Source: Augochlora pura (lineage: Eukaryota; Arthropoda; Insecta; Hymenoptera; Halictidae). From it: 64,000 bases of DNA. The position numbers and the translations under genes are program-made. Below, one piece after another: positions 1 through 10,530 of the stretch. Location: NCBI RefSeq assembly GCF_028453695.1, contig NC_135780.1, positions 10,723,172 to 10,787,171 on the forward strand, written 5' to 3'. Within the stretch, counting starts at the first letter, position 1; each line of letters starts with the position of its first letter. Under the pieces are notes generated by a model. The model had not been told where the DNA came from, searched no databases, and saw only the letters and a list, made by a program, of their open reading frames with translations.

Positions 1-470
1 CGCCACGGCGATAAACAAACAGAGTCGCGTTACAGTGCCACCAACGACAACCCCGGCTCGGCGGATCTGACTTGAGGAGGGAGCGGAACAGCCGTAAATG
101 TCACTGAGAAGGTTGGTACACCTGTCGGCCGCGCGGGCCTTCTTCGCGGTCGCTGTTAGGTCGATCGTGCGACTGTTCGGATTATGCGATTTTTATTCCT
201 GCTTTGGAATATCAGCGATTCGGTGTTTCAAAGTTTTAATGGCTCTTTGATGGAAGAGTTTTGTCTCTGGGAGCAATCTATTGTTTCGTTTTGGTGGAAG
301 GGTTGCTGCTATGTTTTACTTGCTTCGAGCATTTAATGTACTCATTGCTGGGGTTGTTTTAGAGAAGTCTGTTGTGGACACTGGGTTTTTTGCTATTGTA
401 TCAATTAATTATGTGTAGAAAATAATAGTAATAATAATGAATAAAATGGACAATAGATGTCTAGCCTAGC
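1..470. other. Unassigned non-coding DNA
   Basis: A GC-rich start (to about 180) grades into AT-rich DNA. I saw no recognisable coding region, RNA gene or repeat. Confidence 0.5.
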
Positions 471-472
471 TA

Positions 473-664
473 ATCATTCTCTGTAAAATAGAGAATAGAT
501 CTCTGGCCTATCTAATTATTCTCTATATAATAGAGAATAGATGTCTATAATATCTAATTATTCTCTACATAATACAGAATGGTTATCTACCCTGTCTAAT
601 TATTCTCTATATAATAGAGAATACATATCTATCCTGTCTAATTGTTCTCTACATAACAGAGCAT
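473..664. repeat. About 42-bp tandem repeat with internal palindrome, five copies
   Basis: Each copy carries the imperfect palindrome TTCTCTATATAATAGAGAA followed by a short linker (ATATCTATCCTGTCTAAT). Copies start near 474, 517, 559, 601 and 643 and diverge by a few bases each. Every unit could fold into a small hairpin. Confidence 0.85.
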
Positions 665-780
665 AATATTGAATAAAAAATAATAATAATAAGTAAATAA
701 TAGCAAGAAGCAAAAATTGATACTAAGTAAAGAATAGTAACATATTAATTATTTTTCTTTCATCAGTAATGAACCTTTAA

Positions 781-1010
781 CCCTTCGCACTCGAATGGCG
801 ACTCTGAGGCACCACTGAAATTATTTTCAAAATTCCTATTAAAATTCCATCACGTTTCAAAATCATTTCTATAACAACAAAGTTAAGATTTATAAAATCG
901 TCGAGCAGTGAAGCTGTTAAAAGTGCACTTTTTATCGCATATTATAGAAATACCATAAGCCAGGAAAATTATTTCACATTTACAGTTCAAACGGCATCGA
1001 GCGCAAAGGG
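781..1010 (+). mobile_element. TTAA-flanked piggyBac-like MITE (CCCTTTGCACTCG family)
   Basis: TTAA at 777-780 and 1011-1014 flanks a 230-bp element that starts CCCTTCGCACTCGAATGGCG and ends CATCGAGCGCAAAGGG, giving inverted ends of about 14 bp. It has no transposase coding. The TTAA duplication with CCC...GGG ends is the signature of piggyBac-type transposition. The interior matches other copies in this window, for example at 31858-32094. Confidence 0.8.
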
Positions 1011-1389
1011 TTAAGACTGTGTAGAATCTCTGACAGTCTAAAATCGCGAACATTATAAACGAGATAATCGGCATCGAATTCTCTCTCTCTCTCTTTCTTT
1101 TTCTATAATTATTTAAAAGAACGGTGGACGACGACCGTCTTGAAACGAGAAAAAATGCTCGTAGCCACTCGCGGGGAGAATAGCCCGGGCAATTGAGACG
1201 TCAAAATAAAATCACATCGCCCGTAAGACGGCCGAAAAGTGTCATTCCACAGTCTCTCCAAGGTTCTCCAGTAAATCGAGAACGTTCAGCGAGCAGCAGC
1301 CCCGGCGAGGGACACCGCAAGAGCCACTTCTCCGGTAAATGGCGGGGGAGGAAGGAGCGCCGCAACGCCCACGCTCGGGGTTGAAAGAG

Positions 1390-1748
1390 CAAGAGATGGA
1401 AAGAGCAGAAAGTGCGAGAGCGAGGGAGACGGATAGAGATAGAGGGAAAGAGAGATAGAAGGAGAGAGAGGTAGAGAAAAAGAGAGTCGCCAGGACGCGT
1501 TCGTCTTATTTACGTAGAGAGAGAGAAAGAGATACGATTAGAGATAGAGAGAAAGAGAGAGATAGAGAGAAAGAGAGATAGAGAGAGAAAGAGAAAAAGA
1601 GAGTCGCCAGGACGCGTTCGCCTTATTTACCTAGAGAGAGAAAGAGATACGGTTATGTCAGGTTATGTTAGATACGGTTAGAGATAGATAGAAAGAGAGG
1701 GGGACGTAGATAGAGGAGAAAAAGAGAGTCGGCAGGACGCGTTCTTCG
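1390..1748. repeat. Purine-rich (GA) repeat with three copies of a GC-rich insert
   Basis: GAGA/GATAGA microsatellite DNA is punctuated by near-identical 30-bp copies that begin GAGTCGCCAGGACGCGTTCG and end CTTATTTAC, at 1484, 1601 and 1726. This makes a higher-order tandem repeat of roughly 117-125 bp. Confidence 0.8.
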
Positions 1749-2700
1749 TCTTCTTATTTACCTTTTCCGCTGCTTTCCAGGCTAACGGATTTCATTCGTA
1801 TGCAGATTAGAGCCGGGCGCGGGACGCGCGCAATATGGCGGCGCACAATGGCCGCGACGGGAAACCCGGCTTAGCCGATTGTGTTACGTCCGCTGTGGGC
1901 CAGCTCGACTGGAAAAAATACTCGGCTTCCCCCCCACGGAAAAATGCCGCGGCATAGTAATTCCTATTTCGGACGGCGCGGCTCGAAGGGAAAGGAAAGA
2001 GACCTTTCCCCCTCCACGATTTTCATCGCACCCTCGTATCGCGGCTCGAACCCCCGGCAAAGATTTCGGCGGGCAGAAATCTTTTCGTCTTTCTTCGCGG
2101 AACGCGTTTCAGCGCCACTTCGCGTGAACGAGACCCGAAAATCGGCCGTTTTACCGCGTTTATTAACACTGTCACGTACGCGCGATTCACGCGGCCTCGT
2201 GCAACAGCCTCTTTTCGTGGGTGGGAAGCCTTTTTTCGAGAATCGCATTTTGCTACTGAAAAGATCCGTCAGTGAATATTAGAATTATCAATTTGTTATG
2301 GGAATAATTAATTACTAAACCCTATTAGAACTATAAATTGAACTTTAATCAGAACTTTAATTATTTAAAGAAAGGTGTAAAATACGTCCTTTTTATTTGA
2401 GATATTTTAGGTAACTAACACGAATCAATTCAACAAAAACAATAACGATCAGAAGAGATTCAATAAACCATCGCATGCCTTCACATCTTAAACATATTCG
2501 GTGGTAAATAACAATTTGATTGATTTTTGCATTTCAACTTATTTGTTGAAATTCGACAGTGCCGTTAACATACTGAAAACTTTGACAAAATTGTGTGTTA
2601 TTAATTTGAACAAAAGTTAAACACTGTGGAAACATGAAAGAGGATACTTTACAGTTTCAATATTGTAATCAGAAATTTATTTTTCTTTCGGCCACTGGAA
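1749..2700. other. GC-rich block then AT-rich DNA, no gene recognised
   Basis: The block at 1800-2270 is CpG-rich and has open frames in several phases, but none resembles a known protein and no splice context supports them. AT-rich unique DNA follows to 2700. Confidence 0.45.
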
Positions 2701-2717
2701 ATGTAGCACAATCTTAA

Positions 2718-2927
2718 CCCTTTGCGCTCGAGTGAAAAGGGTAAAATTATTCTATCGCGTTTCCAAAATAATTTGTATGCTAACAAGGTTTAAATTTAAA
2801 AAATTGTTAACTGCAAAACTATTGGTACGAGTCACAAGAATCAATTTCGTAGGTACAAGATACATATTATTGTATATTATAATTACATATTATATATTAT
2901 AGTTAAAATAGCGTCGAGTGCAAAGGG
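2718..2927 (+). mobile_element. piggyBac-like MITE (CCCTTTGCACTCG family)
   Basis: It is preceded by TTAA (2714-2717), starts CCCTTTGCGCTCGAGTG and ends GTCGAGTGCAAAGGG. The right-hand target copy has decayed to TTCA. The 210-bp interior shares the ATTATTCTATCGCGTTTCCA segment with the copy at 31858. Confidence 0.78.
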
Positions 2928-2997
2928 TTCACATCTTCGTTTGTATTTTACTTATCTTATTCATTGCACGGGTTAACTGATATTTAAAAAATTATAC

Positions 2998-3050
2998 AAT
3001 AATATTGAAGCACACAGTATTATTGAAATTAAAGTGTGCTTCGATATTAT
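2998..3050. repeat. Short inverted repeat / hairpin
   Basis: AATATTGAAGCACAC (3001-3015) pairs with GTGTGCTTCGATATT (3034-3048) across an 18-base loop, with one G-T type mismatch in the stem. A third copy of the arm recurs at about 3068-3082. Confidence 0.6.
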
Positions 3051-3303
3051 ACAATATTATACAATAATATTGAAGCACACATTTATTTCAATAATAAATA
3101 TAGAAATTGTTGGTTATTATGGCAACCGATTCGCAGGCTATTGCTAGGGGAAGAGCTGATTTATAGGTCGGTAAAATGTTAAGAATCGATTTTAGAAAAA
3201 TATGGAAAAATTCCCAAACGTATATCTGAGAGAATACAAGCCTCGTGACTTTTGTCATAATTTTAATAGAGCAGGATAATAGAGCTAGAATTCTTTGCAA
3301 CCC

Positions 3304-3590
3304 CCTAACTACCCTAATGGAAGATTTATTATATTAACTAACCTAATAGAAAATGTATTATATTAACTACCCTAATACAAGATTTATTATATTAACTACC
3401 CTAATAGAAAACTTATTATATTAACTACCCTAATACAAGATTTATTATATTAACTACCTTAATAGAAAATCTATTATAGTAACTACCCTAACACAAGATT
3501 TATTATATTAACTACCCTCTTAGAAAATTTATTATACTAACTACCCTAACAGAAAACTTATTATATTAACTACCCTAATACAAGATTTCC
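3304..3590. repeat. 29-bp minisatellite
   Basis: About ten copies of a unit containing TTATTATATTAACTACCCTA with ATACAAGA or ATAGAAAA spacers. Some adjacent units alternate between these two spacers, hinting at a 58-bp dimeric level. Confidence 0.85.
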
Positions 3591-5221
3591 TTCCTCATCA
3601 TACTCGGCCAGATCCTCCACCCTTTCCCTTTCACTTACAGTCAGACTATCTTAAACTAATTTCGAAGACTCGAGACAAAGATCCCGGTCTCCCGCCATTA
3701 TACTAACTCCCCGCGGATCTCGAAAAATCCGTTCGCCAGCTGAAAACCATATTTACGTGGAAAGCTGACCGCGCGACGATCAGCTGGAAAAATTCGCCGG
3801 AGGTGAAAGGCGACGAGATCTCGGACTAAGTATAAGAAAACGAAGAAGAAAAAGAAGGAGAAAGAGGAAAAGAAAAAGAAGAAGAAGAAACGTTAACGCG
3901 GAACTTCTCTAACTATCGTCGCGGAGAGATGCCGCGCCGATAAGCGCAACATTGTTTCCGCGACCTCGTTCGCGACTGCCCCGCCCCCCACCCCCGGGTT
4001 GTCGCAGCCGGGGAGATGATGAAACGCCACCGGGCCCGGTTCTGATTCATAGACAAGCATGGAAAGTTTCCGCGACTTAGGCGCGCGCCGAACGTGCACG
4101 GACTGGCCGATCCGTTGGTCCGTGGCCGCAGCGACCCGGACAAATTACCAAAAAAGCTTGGCACGGGACCCGGTTCCCTCTTTAGGCCGGCGAGGGCTCG
4201 CGTCCCACGCGAAACCGGCTCTGCGACCCGCGAGCCGAAAACGTCCAGGAATCGATCGGAGTGGGGGGAGACCGGTTGGTTGTCGCGGCGGAATCAAAGC
4301 GCGCGGATTAAATTGATCGGGAACCGGGGGATCGATCGGACTCGTGCTCTGGCCGCAAGAATTTGCTTTGTAAACAAATGACGAATTACCGATTTTCCCG
4401 GCGGAATTTGTCAGCCTTGATCGAATCGTTGTCGGACCACTGCTGGAATGATTTTGACCCTCCGCTTTGTCACGGTTCTTATGCGAAGCACGTACAGTGG
4501 GCTACAAAAGTGTTCGTGCACCCTTGAAACTGCACCGACGTTTCTCAAATTAATTGAATTTGTTTAGGCGATGGGAACTGGTCTAGTAGGCAGAGTGCCA
4601 AATCCTAGTTTTACTTGAAATAGCAAGAGAAAATAAAGAGAACTTGTTTCTTAACTTTTTTTATCTTTATGCGTAAGGGTATTTGAAAAAATTCTCTATT
4701 TCGTGGGATTGTTAAAAAATTGTAACTCGTTTTATGCTGTACCAAGCTATGCTATGATTTTATTAGAACTCGATGTGTTACTTACACCTGTATCGAATAT
4801 TGAATATATTGAATATTGAATATTGATCTTTATTGTATATAATAAATCGAATTGTTTACTTCACTTTTTCGGACAATATAATGTGCATGGAGCAAAGTGG
4901 AACTAATTGACGAGAACGTGGGAGTATTTGGATAAGGGAGCAGCTAATTAATTGCAATGCTAGTTTAAATTCTCCCTGGCGTGCACGATACGTCATGTTG
5001 CATATGGCGCATTACGTTGTACGTCACACGAAATTTGCTTTGCTCGCGAAAAGTAAATCTGTGCGATCGAGATAATTCAGTGGGTTCGAATCATTGCGAC
5101 GAAAGTCACGTTTTACTCATTGCTTGAAGCGAGGAGTGTTATCGTCTACTAACTTGTCTATTTTTGATTAATTAAAATTGTTAAGATGATGTAGAGTCCT
5201 GTTAATTTTGGGAAAAGTTGA
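3591..5221. other. Mixed non-coding DNA, no gene recognised
   Basis: A purine run at 3835-3890 leads into a CpG-rich block (3895-4400) with overlapping open frames on both strands and no recognisable product. AT-rich DNA follows. Confidence 0.45.
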
Positions 5222-5285
5222 TTTAGAGTGAAGTCAATTTAGAGTAAAGGTAATTTAGAGTAAAGGTAATTTAGAGTGAAGCTAG
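5222..5285. repeat. 16-bp tandem repeat, short
   Basis: Three to four copies of AATTTAGAGTAAAGGT-like units. Confidence 0.7.
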
Positions 5286-5857
5286 ATTAATGAAGAAGAA
5301 AAAGATAATTATATAACTCTGTTATTTATTACACACCATACATTACTATACATATTTTCAACGCTTCAAAGTGTATGGATTATATTTAAACAAATTACTC
5401 GGAGAACTAGATTCTACACCAAAGATTCGCATAAAGAGGAAATTCAGATTCTGTTACGAGCCTAATCGAATTCGATATTAGCAACCCGCGGAAAGAACGG
5501 GTTGACACTCGTCCCCAAGAAAAATGGCAGAATGAAAACCCTGTTATCTGCGATCGGCGCAAAAACTCCGCGGAAGTAGACTCGTATTACCGTCGACGAA
5601 AATCGAACGGAGCAGCAGTCGGTTCATCAAATCGTAGTCGAACCGTTCGAGTCTCGGACTTTGATCTCGCGCCGAGGCGGACAAAAAGGGAGAGACCGCG
5701 TCGTCAGCGCGTCGAGATTCAAAAAACTGGCGGCAAGTCGAAGCCGAGGGAAGAAATTACTCTCGCGAAAGGAGCGCCGCTCCTCAAAAGGCGGACCTGG
5801 AATTAAACGGAAATGGAAACGCGGAAGACGGTGGGGAAGAGAGACGGAGAGTGGGAA

Positions 5858-6175
5858 ATAGAGAGAGAGAGAGAGGATGGGAGAGAAAGAGGGAAAGGGA
5901 CGGACTGAGATAGAGACAGAGACAAAGACAAAAACAGAGACAGAGATAGAGACGAAAGCAGAGACAGAGACAAAGACAGAGAAAGGAAAAGGAAATAAGA
6001 AAATTAGAAAAGGAAAAAGAGAGAGAGAGACAGAATGAGACAGAGAAACAGACAGAGAGAGAATGAGAGAGAGAGGCAGATAGAAAGGAAGAAAAACATA
6101 CACATAGAAAAAGATAGACAGAGAAACAGATAGAAAATGAAAAACGGCAAAAAGGACAGAAAATAAAAAGAAAGA
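5858..6175. repeat. GAGA/GACAGA purine-rich microsatellite
   Basis: Compound (GA)n, GACAGA and GACAAA repeats. The minus-strand open frames here encode only Leu/Ser/Phe runs and are artefacts of the repeat. Confidence 0.85.
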
Positions 6176-6179
6176 AAAG

Positions 6180-6775
6180 AGAACATACAGCTAGGAAGTC
6201 GGATTTCGGTAAAAAAGCATCTCACGAAACACGAAGAAGTCTATCCATCCCCTCGCTATAAAGAGAACAAGAATTTAATTAGCGTAATCTCGCGGCCGAA
6301 CGTCTGAATATTTGCAGCCGCGTCTACTTCGTCCCGGACGACAGCTTTGTCCGCGGCGATTCCCCGACTCTTCTTCCCCGGGTCTCGTCTTGGCCGGAAA
6401 CACCTTTGAAATCCCTGGAAGGGTTCGCCTGTGTCGTTTCGACGTTAATTAAATTTCATTGGCCACCGGTGGACGATGTGACGCGGTCGCGAAGGATTGC
6501 TATTTCCACGGCCGGCGACGAAGTTTCAACCGAAAGGAATTTCGTAGCTTGGACCGGCGCTGATAGATCGGCCGATCGGCTAAGCGGTTTCCGTATCGGC
6601 GCATTCTGCTCGCGATTCTCGACATTTCTCGAATCGTTCATCAGAAGATTTTCTGTCGTGCGACCAGTTTCTTCGCGGACGGGGTTACTTGGATTTTCCT
6701 TGATGCTTTGGATAGTTTGAAGTTCGCTGGTGGACTTCTTGTTTAGTGAGTTTAGCGATCCTTGTCATAGGCAAA
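6180..6775. other. GC-moderate DNA, no gene recognised
   Basis: The segment 6406-6720 has open frames on both strands without family resemblance or splice context. I see nothing else. Confidence 0.4.
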
Positions 6776-7800
6776 AATAGAGAGAGAGATAGAGATAGAG
6801 ACAAAGACGGAGGCAGATAGAGACAAACGCAGAGACAGATAGGGACAGAGACAGAGACAGATAGGGACAGAGACAGGGACAGAAATAAAGACAGAGACAG
6901 ATAGAGACAAACAGAGGCAGGCAGAGGTGAAGACAGAGACAGAGTCAAATTAAGACAAAGACAGGGGGAGACAGAGACAGAAACAAAGACATAGATAGAA
7001 ACAAAGACATAGACAGACAGAGACAGAAACAAAGACATAGACAGACAGAAACAGAAACAAAGACATAGACAGACAGAGACAGAAACAAAGACATAGATAG
7101 AAACAAAGACATAGACAGACAGAGACAGAAACAAAGACATAGATAGAAACAAAGACATAGACAGACAGAGACAGATAGAGACAGAAACAAAGACATAGAG
7201 AGAGACAGAGACAAAGGCACATAGAAAGAGACAGAATGAAAATATAGAGACAGACAGAGTCAGACAGAAACAAAGACATAGACAGATACACAAATAATTG
7301 CAGACAGATAGGCACATAAACAGAGATAGAAACAAAGACAGGCGGAAACAGAGACCAATAGAGACAGAGACAGAAACAAAGACAGAGACAGAGACAGGAA
7401 CAAAGACAGAGAGATACAAAGGCATAGACATAGACAGAAACAAAGACATAGACAGAGACAGAAACAAAAACATAGACAGAGACAGAAACAAAGACAGAGA
7501 GATACAAAGGCAATGACAGAAACAAAGACAGAGACAGAGACAGAAACAAAGACAGAGAGATACAAAGGCAATGACAGAAACAAAGACATAGACAGAGACA
7601 GAAAGAAAAATATAGACAGAGACAGAAACAAAGACATAGACAGAGACAGAAACAAAGACAGAGATAAATAGACAGATAGGCACATAGCCAGAGACAGAAA
7701 CAAAAACAGAGACAGACAGAGATAGAGACAAAGCCAACGACAAAGACAGAGACAGACAGAGGCGAAGACAAAGACAGGCACAAAAAATACAGAAGCAAAG
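6776..7800. repeat. About 1-kb GACAGA / AACAAAGACATA minisatellite
   Basis: Mixed six-base multiples such as GACAGAAACAAAGACATAGA are arranged in higher-order blocks. For example, AACAAAGACATAGATAG alternates with AACAAAGACATAGACAG at 6980-7170. The period is a multiple of 3 and the sequence lacks stops on the minus strand, so it carries spurious frames up to 394 codons. Confidence 0.9.
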
Positions 7801-9663
7801 ACATAACCTCGACAAAAACCGGGAATCTCGAGAGACGCCGACTCGCGAGACAGGAGCGGCGAAACCCAAAGAAAACGGTGTCGTATTCGCCGCGAAACTT
7901 GCTCAGCGTGTTTCGTCCTCGCCGCTGCAAGTACGACAGATTAATTTGTGATCCAACCGGGAGGCGTACGTCCGCCGATCTCATCTTCCCCGTCGACGAA
8001 AATGTAAATCTCCGCTAACAAAAATTCCTCGTTATCCCCGTAGTTCGCGAGTAAAGCAGAAAATTTTGTGCTACATCAGCCGCAAGTTATCTGGCGCGCG
8101 GCAGAGAGAAAGAGAGAAAAAGAAAGGGAGAGAGAGAGAGTGAACGTGTCAAGTCGACGGAAAATGCGAGCCAGTACCTAACACAAATATAGACAGCGAA
8201 ATGAGTAATTTTTAAGGCTGACGTCATATGACAGCAAGTAGTGACATCCGCGGTTTAGTAGGGACATTGATTTATTTTATGATCTAGTCTATATATGGCT
8301 TATTTATTTATTTAACCATTTATCCATTTAGTTATTTCAGTGTTATTTATTCCTCGCGTTCGTTTATCTATTTATTATTATCATTTCTATTACTTTTTAT
8401 ATACTTTTATTGTTTACTTATTGTTACTTCTCGTTATAGTTTGTTATACGAAATATTAAAACTGGAAGCAACATTTTTTGTTTAAAAAAAAACACTGTTT
8501 TATTGAGCATAGTTTTTATTTAACGCTTAGAACAATCTTTATATAAATGAGGACTGGCCATGAATTTTCAGCGCAACGCCTCGTACAGTAAAAGTGCCAC
8601 GTCGGATAGAGTGTTCGTACCGAAAGGGTTAATTGTCGCGTTGCATATTCCCCGGCAGAATCTCGTATCCTCAAACATTGTTCGCGACGGTTCTTAGCCA
8701 GAAAGAGAGTCTTAAACGGAAAGAAAGGAAAAAGGCGAGGAGGAGGAGGAGGTCTGTCATCCGTTTAAGAACGGCTGTGTCAGCAATCGTCGCGGCAACG
8801 AAAACCGCGCGCGGGCTTATTTTCGCGTGGTCCGCGTAGAACAAAAGCCTCGCCCTCGAAGGTCCTCCTCGCGGGGTCCGAGTTGAAGCGTCCTCGGCGG
8901 CCGAATAGAAAGACCATTGTTAGCTGCGACGTCGCCCTTTGTGTTTCCCTGCCGACAATTTTTCTCCGTCCGCGACTCGCCACGCAAAACACACACACAC
9001 ACACACAGCGCCGACGAAACAGGGATCAAACACATACACAAACACAGACATATGGAACGGCGATTGTTTCGGCAGCGTTTCCGTATCGGCGGCCGGACGA
9101 TCCGAGCTTTCCCCCGCGACGACGAGTCCCCCGCGGGCTGTCTGCAGTTTAATTGGCCGCTGCTGGTTATTAAGACGATTTCTCGGTCCCACGGATTACC
9201 TCACCTCCGGCGCGTCGCGCCGTGCCGCGGAACTTAATTAACTCGACGAGCTCCGCCACACCTCCGGCGTACGCCGCTCAAAGGGGCCGGCCCGCCAGCC
9301 AGCCAGCCCGAAAAAAAAAAAGGACAGCCTCCCGCGGTGCCGGCTTTTGATAAAGCCCGCTGATAAGGCAGAGAAAACCGCCGCCGAAATAACCGAAACT
9401 GTGCTAATGAACTGTTGCGCTCCCTGGAGGCCGACCGCGGACGGCTAATGCTGCTTTAAGCTGCTCCCTGATTACGCTTTCACGAAACCGTGGAGGAGTC
9501 GGAGCGGTTCTTTTGCGATTTACCTGTAGGCCAACGCGTCCCATTAACGCGTCCATTATGCTCGCCGGACGGTCGGCTGCGGCGAAACGACGCGATGACG
9601 ACGAAGAAATGATGGGTCAACGGAATGTATATTGCGGTGTCGTGATGATAATGTACTTCGTGG
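7801..9663. other. Non-coding DNA with short microsatellites
   Basis: It contains a (GA)n tract at 8103-8141, a TTTATTTATT-rich stretch (8270-8420), a (CA)n run at 8990-9006 and an A10 run near 9310. The CpG-rich part (8640-9480) has several short open frames but no recognisable protein. GAAAGGGTTAA at 8623-8633 resembles the right end of a TTAA element whose left end I could not place. Confidence 0.45.
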
Positions 9664-9667
9664 TTAA

Positions 9668-9900
9668 CCCCTTGCAATACTTTTATCTTCGCAGTTACAA
9701 TGACCAAATCATTTTCGATTGGAATAATTTCTTAGAGGAGAAACAAAATTAACATTTATAGTGTGCTTACATTTACTTCGACGCTTAAGTATTAGTGTAA
9801 AAAAGACAGAATTTTATATCGACTTGAAAAGACGAAATAATATTCATACTTAATAGGTTATTGTTAGAAATCATAATCACGAGTCAGATTCGTCAAAGTA
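9668..9900 (+). mobile_element. Degraded TTAA element, relative of 29709-29904
   Basis: TTAA (9664-9667) is followed by CCCCTTGCAATACTTTTATC. The sequence then parallels the element at 29709 through TTTTCGATTGGAATAATTTC and the AGGTTATTGTTAGAAA segment. The right end near 9900 has lost the GGG-TTAA terminus, so the boundary is approximate. Confidence 0.65.
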
Positions 9901-10096
9901 CGAATCGATATGCTTTGGGTATGAATTGGGGATCTTCAAACAAAGAAATTTTTCCTCTGGAAGCATACTCGCTAATGCTTCTTTCAATATAGATACTTAG
10001 TATTAAGAAAAGTATAATGATTAGTAAGATATAATTCAGTAAGGTACATCGTGTAAATAATTCAGATTTATTCGATATATTTCGAAAAAGAAATTG

Positions 10097-10196
10097 NNNN
10101 NNNNNNNNNNNNNNNNNNNNNNNNNNNNNNNNNNNNNNNNNNNNNNNNNNNNNNNNNNNNNNNNNNNNNNNNNNNNNNNNNNNNNNNNNNNNNNNN
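10097..10196. other. Assembly gap (100 N)
   Basis: Exactly 100 N, which is a usual placeholder length, so the true size is unknown. The flanks are AT-rich repeats. Confidence 0.95.
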
Positions 10197-10530
10197 GTGT
10201 AATTTAAGATTAATACAATATTATATGTACTCAAAATCGATGAAAAAGACAGTGCTTACAAAATTAACATTAATAGTGCTTAATATTTCATAATATAATA
10301 CTACTGTTACTATTAAACATGTAAAGAGAGATTTATGTAATTAAATATTAATATAATATTATATGTACTTAGAATAGATAAAAAAGACGGTACTTACAAG
10401 ATTAACAGCAACACTACTTAATCTTTCATAATATATTTCATAATATAATACTACTTATAAATATATAATAAATAATAAATATAATAAATAATAAATATAA
10501 TAAGTAATAAATATAATAAATAATATTATG
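10197..10530. repeat. AT-rich duplicated block beside the gap
   Basis: Two diverged copies of a segment containing AATATTATATGTACTYARAA start near 10212 and 10355. They are followed by AATAATAAATATAATAAAT microsatellite (10455-10528). The repeat probably caused the gap. Confidence 0.7.

Noticed and set aside
3304..3590. Possible CRISPR-like array (29-bp repeats)
   Set aside because: Continuous tandem units with no unique spacers in an insect genome. The same holds for the other arrays in the window.
6685..7869. Minus-strand open frames up to 394 codons rich in Cys, Leu, Phe, Ser and Val
   Set aside because: They are the translation of the GACAGA/AACAAAGACATA array, whose period is a multiple of three and lacks stops. 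Three frames overlap and no domain is visible.
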